Shown: positions 5,419 to 10,727 of the stretch, piece after piece | Layout: each line of letters starts with the position of its first letter | How positions within the stretch are numbered: position 1 is the first letter of the stretch | Source of the DNA: a virus | IMG/VR virus record: IMGVR_UViG_3300025626_000118 | Span: 1-25,887 of that record | Strand: one strand, 5' to 3' | DNA: 25,887 bases | Notes under the pieces: model-generated | What the model was told of the DNA's origin: nothing | Databases searched by the model: none | Seen by the model: the letters and a program-made list of their open reading frames with translations, nothing else | Made by a program: the position numbers and the translations under genes

Positions 5419-6066
5419 ATGAGAAGAGGTATTAAAAAACAAGAAGGAGAAAATCTAACTGATGCAAACATTAAAAAGGTTATACGACTTTTGTCAGCGG
5501 AAAAGCCGATTACAAAAAAAGAAGCGTGTAGTATTCTTAATATTAGCTATAATACCAGTCGCCTTAATAAAGTTATTGAAGATTATGAGAGCGACCAAGA
5601 GTACCGAAGAACCCGAAAAGCACAGAAGCGTGGCAGACCCGCTGACAATGCTGAAATTGCAGAAATCGTAGAGTCTTACCTAACAGGTGAGAGCTTTACA
5701 GATATTGCTAGAAGAATCTTTCGCTCTGTTGCTTTTGTTAAAACTATCGTTGAGAAACTGGGAGTCCCTGGAAGGGTGGCTGGTGATGAACGATATGAGA
5801 TGGAATACTTGCCAGACGAGTGTGTATCCGATAGCTTTGCCGTTGGAGAGGTTGCTTGGTCAGCCAAGTACCACACTTCGTGTGAAGTAATGGCAACTCT
5901 TGACGCCACACACGAACAAGGCTACGGCCCCTGTTATCGTGTGTGGATAAGAGAGGTTAGTAATGAGGACAATCTTGGGGGAGGCTATAATGCTTTTGTT
6001 CCCGCATATGACCTCGGTAAATTGGAGCATTTGAAAACTTATGGAATCAATACCGCTAGAGTTTAG
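5419..6066 (+). CDS. Helix-turn-helix DNA-binding protein of unknown function
   Basis: A 215-residue protein in two parts. The N-terminal half holds two HTH-like units: KKVIRLLSAEKPITKKEACS followed by ILNISYNTSRLNKVI (about residues 19-53), and EIAEIVESYLTGESFTDIAR followed by RIFRSVAFVKTIVEKLG (about 78-114). Between them is a basic linker, RRTRKAQKRGRPAD, with an AT-hook-like RGRP core (residues 71-74). The C-terminal part (about 125-215) is beta-rich with EVAWSAKYHTSCEVM, NAFVPAYDLGKLEHL and no recognised domain. I have seen proteins of this build in marine phages without a known role; sequence-specific DNA binding is likely from the HTH and RGRP features. It starts right after the stop of the preceding gene and overlaps the next by 26 bases. 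Confidence 0.72.
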   Translation: MRRGIKKQEGENLTDANIKKVIRLLSAEKPITKKEACSILNISYNTSRLNKVIEDYESDQEYRRTRKAQKRGRPADNAEIAEIVESYLTGESFTDIARRIFRSVAFVKTIVEKLGVPGRVAGDERYEMEYLPDECVSDSFAVGEVAWSAKYHTSCEVMATLDATHEQGYGPCYRVWIREVSNEDNLGGGYNAFVPAYDLGKLEHLKTYGINTARV

Positions 6067-6313
6067 TTATTATGCCATATTTTGTTTAACAACCGCCCTT
6101 TGTATAATCTACCTCAATGTAAAAGCATTTCGAGAAGTAGGTTTCAGATGGAATTTTACGGGTGGTCTCATTTATTATGGAACCACAATACCTATAGTAT
6201 TAGTGGGTGCTCCCGCATTTTTCATTGTTTTTATCTTTAGAAGCGATGTTTATTACGAAAGTTTAATTAACTATATCACCGAAATATATGTTGACTCAGA
6301 TGACGAAAGCTAG
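6041..6313 (+). CDS. 90-residue membrane protein with two predicted helices
   Basis: The N-terminus is MESIPLEFSYYAIFCLTTAL and continues hydrophobic to about residue 28; a second segment spans about 45-67 (GTTIPIVLVGAPAFFIVFIF). A basic loop (KAFREVGFRW) lies between them and an acidic tail (EIYVDSDDES) follows. It would form a two-helix hairpin in the inner membrane. The start overlaps the preceding gene by 26 bases and the ribosome site is not strong (GGAG about 13 bases upstream). The 3' end contains the -35 region and spacer of the next promoter. Function unknown; a holin-like or host-takeover membrane role is conceivable but unsupported. Confidence 0.65.
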   Translation: MESIPLEFSYYAIFCLTTALCIIYLNVKAFREVGFRWNFTGGLIYYGTTIPIVLVGAPAFFIVFIFRSDVYYESLINYITEIYVDSDDES

Positions 6314-6319
6314 TATAAT
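6291..6319 (+). promoter_or_regulatory. Sigma70 promoter inside the end of the preceding gene
   Basis: TTGACT (6291-6296), 17 bases, TATAAT (6314-6319). It overlaps the last codons of the membrane-protein gene. It lacks the upstream A-run found at the other promoters of the window and its -35 has one mismatch. The leader of the next gene is about 100 bases and includes a 28-codon in-frame stretch. Confidence 0.75.
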
Positions 6320-6426
6320 ATGTTTTTGAAATTGAGGAAAGTATGGGATATAATTTTTACATGCGACAACTTGAAGCGACTGGCAATGCTGCCGGTCTAC
6401 CTTTTAAACCAAACAGGAGAAAGAAA

Positions 6427-6789
6427 ATGGCGTGGACTGACGAATCCAAGCAACAGGCAATTGATGCCTACACAAGTGAAGAACCAACTCCAGAGAACTC
6501 TATGGAGATTGTAAAAGCTATCGCAGAAGACATGGGTGAGAGCCCTAATGGTGTGCGAATGATTCTAACCAAAGCTGGAGTATACGTCAAGAAAACTCCT
6601 GCTGCTTCTAGTGGCGGTGCTAAAGCCGCTTCAACTGGCGGAACTCGAATCAGCAAAGCTGCCGCACAGGAAGCACTCACAGCAGCTCTTAATGATGCTG
6701 GTGTAGCTATTGATGAGGATATTGTTTCAAAGCTCACTGGTAAAGCTGCACAATACTTCGCAGATGCTATGAATAAAGTAGCTTCTTAA
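6427..6789 (+). CDS. Single-repeat GcrA/Myb-like DNA-binding protein
   Basis: Taken from the ATG at 6427 (120 residues) because it has a strong ribosome site, CAGGAGAAAGAAA. An in-frame ATG at 6343 with GAGGAAAG before it would add 28 residues. The start MAWTDESKQQAIDAY resembles the WTDE(R/E) opening of GcrA-type HTH proteins, and IVKAIAEDMGESPNGVRMIL followed by TKAGVYVKK (about residues 25-53) gives the IAE.lG.s...Vr..L...G recognition-helix pattern. A low-complexity Ala/Ser/Gly/Thr linker (56-76) and a second helical part (77-120, AAAQEALTAALNDAG and on) follow. The same unit recurs, most clearly as the fourth unit, in the protein at 9920-10642. Role unknown; a DNA-binding or chromatin-like regulator is likely. 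Confidence 0.7.
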   Translation: MAWTDESKQQAIDAYTSEEPTPENSMEIVKAIAEDMGESPNGVRMILTKAGVYVKKTPAASSGGAKAASTGGTRISKAAAQEALTAALNDAGVAIDEDIVSKLTGKAAQYFADAMNKVAS

Positions 6790-6793
6790 AAGT

Positions 6794-6840
6794 CCCCACG
6801 GGGGTTGAGTATGCTTAGCCGCGTATTCACCCTCGTGAGG
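6794..6840 (+). ncRNA. Long stable hairpin in an intergenic leader, not a classical terminator
   Basis: Bases 6794-6804 (CCCCACGGGGG) pair with 6830-6840 (CCCTCGTGAGG) with one mismatch and one G-U. The helix continues after one bulged T: 6807-6814 pairs with 6821-6828 with two G-U pairs, around the loop TTAGCC (6815-6820). The total is about 19-20 pairs in 47 bases. The hairpin begins four bases after the stop of the upstream gene and is not followed by a T-tract, so it is not a rho-independent terminator. It may stabilise or process the mRNA, or control the GTG-started gene at 6910. The rest of 6841-6909 is AT-rich leader. Confidence 0.6.
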
Positions 6841-6894
6841 CAACCACTAATAGTCCAAAAATTACAAAGACAAAAGAGGTTTTGCTCAATGTAA
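6811..6894 (+). other. Possible 27-codon frame, in phase with the upstream gene
   Basis: The codons after the TAA at 6787-6789 stay open in the same phase until 6894. An ATG at 6811 would give MLSRVFTLVRQPLIVQKLQR plus seven further residues, a basic peptide. There is no good ribosome site and the ATG lies inside the hairpin stem. It could be a leader peptide or a readthrough extension, or chance: an open run of about 34 codons is not rare. Confidence 0.25.
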
Positions 6895-6909
6895 TACTGG
6901 AGCTAATTA

Positions 6910-7173
6910 GTGAAAAAAGAAGAGCTAAAGAAGAAAGTAAATAGTGCTGGAGATGCAATTATAACTTACAGGAGTCCCAACTCCCGTAAGACAAAGTACA
7001 ATGTATGTACGATTGACTTCAGCACGCCTTACATTCAAGACAAGAAAAATAGAGCGAAAGAAGATGACGATACTGTCCTAATGTTTTGTTGGGACACGGA
7101 TTCTTTTCGCCTTATGAAAGCTGACAATGTTACCTCAGTCGTTCCCTTATCCACTGTGCTAAGGAATGAATGA
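6910..7173 (+). CDS. Small beta-rich phage protein (WYL_2/SH3-like)
   Basis: An 87-residue protein from a GTG start with the ribosome site CTGGAG seven bases upstream. The N-terminus is very lysine-rich (MKKEELKKKVNSAGD), followed by AIITYRSPNSRKTKYNVCTIDF, a beta-hairpin-like stretch, and a late SFRLMKADNVTSV. The layout (short basic helix, I.(I/V)TY.s...k.(K/R)..v.T, late F.L.k.dn(V/I)) parallels the small protein at 774-1004, although the residues differ. Phage proteins of this build are usually of unknown function. It overlaps the next gene as ATGA. The family link is by eye and tentative. Confidence 0.6.
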   Translation: MKKEELKKKVNSAGDAIITYRSPNSRKTKYNVCTIDFSTPYIQDKKNRAKEDDDTVLMFCWDTDSFRLMKADNVTSVVPLSTVLRNE

Positions 7174-7451
7174 TGGAAGCATACTCGAAAATTATCGTAT
7201 CAGAACCTTATAGACAGGTTCGACTAACGGTGAATGAGTTTCGAGAGGAAGAGTATCTTCACTTTCGAGAATACTTTCTCGATTTTGATGAAGAGTGGAA
7301 GCCCTCTAATAAGGGTCTTTCTATACCTCTTGAAGTCGAAACCTCAAAAGAATTGTTTATTGCTATGGCGGAGATCTTGTCTCTAGCTGAAAGTAAACAA
7401 GTATTGGAGGAACATTTCGGAGAAACTATTCGAGACCTATATCAAAAATAG
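7170..7451 (+). CDS. PC4/p15-like ssDNA-binding protein
   Basis: A 93-residue protein whose core QVRLTVNEFREEEYLHFREY then FLDFDEEWKPSNKGLSIPL matches the PC4 transcription-coactivator fold. That pattern is: an opening strand V-R-(L/I), E-F-R, Y-L-x-(L/F)-R-E-Y, acidic loop, K-P-x-x-K-G-(I/L)-S-(L/I)-P-L. A C-terminal helix follows (about 60-90). Phage T5 is known to encode a PC4 homologue linked to recombination-dependent replication, and the surrounding genes here are T5-like. It should bind ssDNA as a dimer. The ATG overlaps the stop of the upstream gene and AAGGA precedes it. It is the last gene before the ligase promoter. Confidence 0.78.
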   Translation: MMEAYSKIIVSEPYRQVRLTVNEFREEEYLHFREYFLDFDEEWKPSNKGLSIPLEVETSKELFIAMAEILSLAESKQVLEEHFGETIRDLYQK

Positions 7452-7454
7452 TTC

Positions 7455-7483
7455 TTGACATTTTAACGAAATGGCCTCATAAT
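7455..7483 (+). promoter_or_regulatory. Sigma70 promoter for the ligase A subunit
   Basis: TTGACA (7455-7460), 17 bases, CATAAT (7478-7483), with an A-run just upstream. The -10 has one mismatch from consensus. The leader to the ligA ATG is about 20 bases and carries AAAGGT as the ribosome site. Confidence 0.82.
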
Positions 7484-7507
7484 GTTCTTTTTAAATCAAA
7501 GGTATTT

Positions 7508-8458
7508 ATGACTAATATGTTTCTAGCCAAAGCAGCCAAAGCTTATTATGAGGGCAACCCCATAATTTCTGATGCTGAGTTTGATGTTCTTGCCGCAGAC
7601 GCTGACTACGCTTTAGTAGGTTATAGTGACGAATTCTTTGAGTTCGATCATATGTATCCTATGTATAGCTTACAGAAAGTTTTTGTGGGTGAAGAACATC
7701 CTCCTTACGACCACGCTACTGGAGCAACAGTAATCACACCCAAGTTAGATGGAGCAGCGGTTTCGCTGGGCTACTACGATGGTGAATTAGTGCTGGCTCT
7801 TACTCGGGGTAATGGTAAGAAGGGCAGAAATATTATGAATAAAGTTAAACATCTTGTTCCTACTAGCATTACTCGCAAGGGTGTTGTTCAGATTACGGGA
7901 GAAGTTGTTGCCCCTGAGACTATTCCTAACGCTAGAAACTATGCTTCTGGTGCGTTGAATCTCAAGTCTGAAGAAGAGTTTCTCACTAGAGAAGTTCGAT
8001 TCGTAGCTTATGATATTCAGCCTCGTGCGGAAAAGTTGTGGACGGAAGACATGTCGAATCTCTCTTCGGACAATTTCGATACTGTTCTTGCGTCTAACTG
8101 GGCAGGATACCCGCAGGATGGTCTAGTGTTCCGTGTTGACAACAATGCGAAATATGAAGAGATGGGTTACACCGCTCACCATCCTCGTGGTGCCTTTGCT
8201 TTGAAAGAAAGACCTCCAGGTGTCGTAACTCGACTACTTGATGTGATCTGGCAAGTGGGTAAATCCGGTGTGGTTTCCCCTGTTGCTATCCTAGAGCCTG
8301 TGCTTATTGGAGAAGCTACTGTTGGTCGTGCCACATTACATAATATGCGGTATATCAATGAGCTTAACCTTGAGATAGGTTGTATTGTCGAAGTAATTCG
8401 ATCCGGCGAAATTATACCAAGAGTCGTAAGGCGCGTGGAAGGGGAAATAAATGTTTGA
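7508..8458 (+). CDS. ligA: NAD-dependent DNA ligase, subunit A (adenylation and OB domains)
   Basis: A 316-residue protein covering the N-terminal half of a bacterial-type DNA ligase. A short Ia-like region (KAYYEGNPIISDAEFDVL, residues 11-28) would bind NMN/NAD. The adenylation site is Lys79 in TPKLDG. Further nucleotidyltransferase motifs are ITGEVV, DGLVFRV and AFALKER. An OB domain (WQVGKSGVVSPVAILEPVLI then GEATVGRATLHN) ends at IIPRV. It stops where the zinc finger would start; that half is encoded by the gene at 9163. Phage T5 also has a split NAD ligase. It should seal nicks in replicating DNA only together with the B subunit. It has its own promoter. Confidence 0.94.
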   Translation: MTNMFLAKAAKAYYEGNPIISDAEFDVLAADADYALVGYSDEFFEFDHMYPMYSLQKVFVGEEHPPYDHATGATVITPKLDGAAVSLGYYDGELVLALTRGNGKKGRNIMNKVKHLVPTSITRKGVVQITGEVVAPETIPNARNYASGALNLKSEEEFLTREVRFVAYDIQPRAEKLWTEDMSNLSSDNFDTVLASNWAGYPQDGLVFRVDNNAKYEEMGYTAHHPRGAFALKERPPGVVTRLLDVIWQVGKSGVVSPVAILEPVLIGEATVGRATLHNMRYINELNLEIGCIVEVIRSGEIIPRVVRRVEGEINV

Positions 8459-8747
8459 TGATAGTATGGAAGACGAGAATATCTTTGGATGGATGGGTCT
8501 AAAAGACAATGGAAGTCATTATGTGTCAGCCACAGGCTTATATGATTATTTCTTTTCTATCGAAAAAGAAACTCGTGACAAAATTCTGGAAGGTTGGATT
8601 GCTGCTTTAGAAGCATATCTTGAGCCAGGATTTGAGAAACGAATAGAAGAGTCTGAAGGCGGTATTATCTATGTATCGGAGTCCTCGGAGTCCGTGGAAG
8701 ATAAGCCTGTAGGAAATGTTATTCCTTTCCCTAAAATTATCAGATGA
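8451..8747 (+). CDS. 98-residue acidic protein of unknown function
   Basis: The gene overlaps the ligase A gene by eight bases at its start and the following gene by four at its stop. The product is acidic at the N-terminus (MFDDSMEDENIFGWMGLKDN), has a helical middle (KETRDKILEGWIAALEAYLE), a Ser/Glu-rich linker and a C-terminal VIPFPKIIR. I recognise no domain, membrane segment or motif. It is transcribed between the two ligase subunit genes. Confidence 0.65.
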   Translation: MFDDSMEDENIFGWMGLKDNGSHYVSATGLYDYFFSIEKETRDKILEGWIAALEAYLEPGFEKRIEESEGGIIYVSESSESVEDKPVGNVIPFPKIIR

Positions 8748-9103
8748 GTGGAGTTTATAACCTCACTTATTTTCAGAATAATCCTGAAGAAGCTACCCGC
8801 GAAGGGGTACTCTACTGCGTAGTATTAGTTAATAAACGTACTATGAAACGAGAATGTCTCAAGATAGGCATCGCTTCAGGAAAAAACTGGAAAGACGTTT
8901 TGAGAAGGAGTCGTGGGTTTAATGGCTACGAGATTCGTATACAGAGAACTTACCACGACTCACTTTTTAATGTGTGGACGCTAGAACAAGCATTACACGA
9001 AGAATACAAACAATTCAAGTATATACCCCAGCAAAAGTTCGGTGGGTATACAGAGTGTTTCGAAATAAAGAAGGAGATTATTTTAGCTATTCCGAAAAAA
9101 TAA
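8744..9103 (+). CDS. GIY-YIG/T5orf172-like protein, possible nuclease
   Basis: A 119-residue protein with GVLYCVVLVN (residues 21-30) and LKIGIAS (39-45), spaced like the GIY and YIG strands of the GIY-YIG fold, followed by the basic LRRSRGF helix (53-59). A Glu-containing helix (TLEQALHEEYKQF) follows, as in the catalytic region. The small T5orf172 branch of this superfamily is the closest match I can suggest. If active it would cut DNA, and its position between the two halves of the ligase is where a mobile nuclease gene might insert. There is no clear DNA-binding appendage, so a homing endonuclease is not proven. Its stop precedes the ligB -35 box by three bases. Confidence 0.5.
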   Translation: MSGVYNLTYFQNNPEEATREGVLYCVVLVNKRTMKRECLKIGIASGKNWKDVLRRSRGFNGYEIRIQRTYHDSLFNVWTLEQALHEEYKQFKYIPQQKFGGYTECFEIKKEIILAIPKK

Positions 9104-9106
9104 TTC

Positions 9107-9135
9107 TTGACTTTTCAACTCAAACCCCGTATAAT
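9107..9135 (+). promoter_or_regulatory. Sigma70 promoter for the ligase B subunit
   Basis: TTGACT (9107-9112), 17 bases, TATAAT (9130-9135), with six A residues just upstream. It separates the B subunit gene from the upstream genes transcriptionally. The leader is about 22 bases and carries AGGAG before a TTG start. Confidence 0.85.
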
Positions 9136-9162
9136 ATCTATTCAAATGTAGGAGAAAGTCTT

Positions 9163-9915
9163 TTGAAAGAAATTGTAGCACCAACACACTGCCCTAGTTG
9201 TTCCTCACCTTTGGTGTGGGAAAACGATCAGTTGTTCTGCTATAATACTTCTTGTGAGTCTAAGACTTATAAGTTAATCGAACACTTTTCCTCTACTTTG
9301 AAAATTAAGGGGCTAGGGCCATCATCTATTCAGAAACTCAGAATAACTTCAATACCTCAAATCTATGAACTGAGTTTGGGTGAGATGGTAGAGGCTCTTA
9401 ATTCTGAAAAACTTGCAACAAAACTCTTTGAAGAGATTCAAGATTCCAAGAAAGTTAGTCTTTCTGAAATCTTACCCGCTTTCTCTATTCCACTAATAGG
9501 TAAATCGGCAGCATCAAAGTTATGTTCTGTAGTAAGTAGTATTTATGACCTGAACGAGGAGGCTTGTACTAAGGCGGGGCTTGGCCCTAAGGCTAGCAAT
9601 AATTTGCTAACCTGGTACAATACCATGTTTCTCCGTGAGTACAAGTGGCTACCTTTTTCATTTGAGTCAAATGAAGTTGTTTCTGTTATTGAGCCTAAGG
9701 GTGTTGTCTGCATTAGTGGCAAACTTACATCCTTTAAAACCAAAGCAGAAGCAGAGAAAGTTCTCATTAGCAAGGGATATATTGTGAAATCCTCCTTAAC
9801 AAGAGAAGTAACAATCCTAGTGAATGAGAGTGGACTAGAATCTTCAAAAACCAAGAAAGCTAGAGATAGTGGGGTCTCTATCACAACTAACCTTAACCAA
9901 TTATTAGGAAATTAA
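9163..9915 (+). CDS. ligB: NAD-dependent DNA ligase, subunit B (zinc finger, HhH and BRCT domains)
   Basis: The TTG at 9163 is chosen because AGGAG lies eight bases upstream and a promoter lies just before that. Upstream in-frame starts would extend through the promoter into the GIY-YIG-like gene. The 250-residue product has the four-cysteine zinc finger of bacterial ligases (Cys10, Cys13, Cys26, Cys31; THCPSCSSPLVWENDQLFCY and on), a helix-hairpin-helix region (about 37-165, including KIKGLGPSSIQKL and FSIPLIGKSAASKL) and a C-terminal BRCT-like domain (about 180-250, KGVVCISGKLTSFKTKAEAE). It lacks the catalytic lysine, so it must work with subunit A. Together the subunits total about 566 residues, somewhat shorter than E. 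coli LigA. Confidence 0.92.
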   Translation: MKEIVAPTHCPSCSSPLVWENDQLFCYNTSCESKTYKLIEHFSSTLKIKGLGPSSIQKLRITSIPQIYELSLGEMVEALNSEKLATKLFEEIQDSKKVSLSEILPAFSIPLIGKSAASKLCSVVSSIYDLNEEACTKAGLGPKASNNLLTWYNTMFLREYKWLPFSFESNEVVSVIEPKGVVCISGKLTSFKTKAEAEKVLISKGYIVKSSLTREVTILVNESGLESSKTKKARDSGVSITTNLNQLLGN

Positions 9916-9919
9916 TTTT

Positions 9920-10642
9920 ATGGCAATTCCAAAGTGGACTGAAGAGCGCACAGCGTCTCTTACCGATTTCGTAGGTTCTGAATCCCCAGTAACTTACGCA
10001 ACTGTTGTCGATGCTGCTGACCAGCTCGAAACATCACCCCGTTCTGTAGCTTCTAAGCTGCGTAAAATGGGTCACGAAGTAGAATCTTCTGCTTCTGTAA
10101 CTACTCGTGCGTTCTCTGATGCACAAGAAACTACTCTGAATAGTTTCGTAACTGATAACTCTGGCCAGTATACTTACGGCCAAATCGCTGAAGCCTTTGA
10201 AGGTGGCGAGTTTTCTTCCAAGCAAATCCAAGGGAAATTGCTGTCTATGCAATTGACCGAGCACGTCAAACCTACTCCTAAAGTAGAAAGTGTTCGTACC
10301 TTTAGCGATGCTGAAGAAGCAGAGTTTGTTAAGCACGCCTCTAACGGCGCATACCTCGAAGATATCGCAGAGGCTCTTGGCCGAACCGTTAATCAAATTC
10401 GTGGTAAAGCTTTATCTTTGTTACGTCAAGGCTCTATTGCTTCTATTCCTGCACAAAAGGAAAGCAAGGCTGCGGCTAAAGCTGATCCTCTCGAAGGTGT
10501 AGACGTAGCTTCTTTGTCTGTCGAAGAAATCGCAGAGCAAATTGGCAAAACTGCCCGAGGTGTTAAGACTATGTTAACTCGACGTGGCCTTACTGCTTCT
10601 AACTATGATGGTGCAGCAAAAGCAGCTAAAGCTGCGGGCTAA
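9920..10642 (+). CDS. Four-repeat GcrA/Myb-like DNA-binding protein
   Basis: A 240-residue protein made of four similar helix-rich units. Unit 1 (about residues 4-53) begins PKWTEERTASLTDFV and ends SPRSVASKLRKMGHEVE. Unit 2 (63-114) begins AFSDAQETTLNSFV and has YGQIAEAFEGGEFSSKQIQG. Unit 3 (126-168) begins RTFSDAEEAEFV and has LEDIAEALGRTVNQIRGKAL. Unit 4 (about 190-225) has SVEEIAEQIGKTARGVKTML then TRRGL. The opening W-T-E-E-R and the IAe.lg.t...v..k...mG pattern are like GcrA-type HTH domains. The protein ends in an Ala/Lys-rich tail. Codon choice looks more optimised than in its neighbours, suggesting high expression. A hairpin follows the gene. It could be a transcription regulator or a DNA-coating protein. 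Confidence 0.72.
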   Translation: MAIPKWTEERTASLTDFVGSESPVTYATVVDAADQLETSPRSVASKLRKMGHEVESSASVTTRAFSDAQETTLNSFVTDNSGQYTYGQIAEAFEGGEFSSKQIQGKLLSMQLTEHVKPTPKVESVRTFSDAEEAEFVKHASNGAYLEDIAEALGRTVNQIRGKALSLLRQGSIASIPAQKESKAAAKADPLEGVDVASLSVEEIAEQIGKTARGVKTMLTRRGLTASNYDGAAKAAKAAG

Positions 10643-10662
10643 TCCCCTAGTTCCCCCTGCTG

Positions 10663-10694
10663 GAGTGGGGCTTTGTGCCCCTCTCTGGCTTTTT
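10663..10694 (+). terminator. Hairpin followed by a short T-run, possible terminator
   Basis: GAGTGGGGC (10663-10671) pairs with GCCCCTCTC (10677-10685) apart from one T-T mismatch, around a five-base loop TTTGT. A TTTTT run lies at 10690-10694, five bases after the stem, so it is a weaker terminator than the ones at 2833 and 25854. A C-rich stretch just upstream (CCCCCTG at 10653-10659) could form a competing stem. The helicase gene begins 33 bases later from a GTG, with no consensus promoter visible between. Confidence 0.55.
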
Positions 10695-10727
10695 ATCGCT
10701 TAATACTTATTACGGAGATGACCAATA

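Noticed and set aside
6343-6426. Start of the one-repeat HTH protein at 6343
   Set aside because: Possible (GAGGAAAG lies upstream), but the ATG at 6427 has a better ribosome site and starts the WTDE motif as in similar proteins; kept as an alternative in the gene entry.
6794-6840. Rho-independent terminator
   Set aside because: No T-tract follows the stem; the sequence after it is CAACCACTAATAG.
6794-6860. Glutamine-type (downstream-peptide) riboswitch
   Set aside because: A TTCACCC segment near the stem recalled it, but the conserved GGAAGTAGG-like core is missing.
8974-9162. Longer start for ligase subunit B
   Set aside because: The extension runs through the GIY-YIG-like gene and the ligB promoter; the TTG at 9163 has AGGAG at good spacing and puts the zinc finger near the N-terminus as expected.
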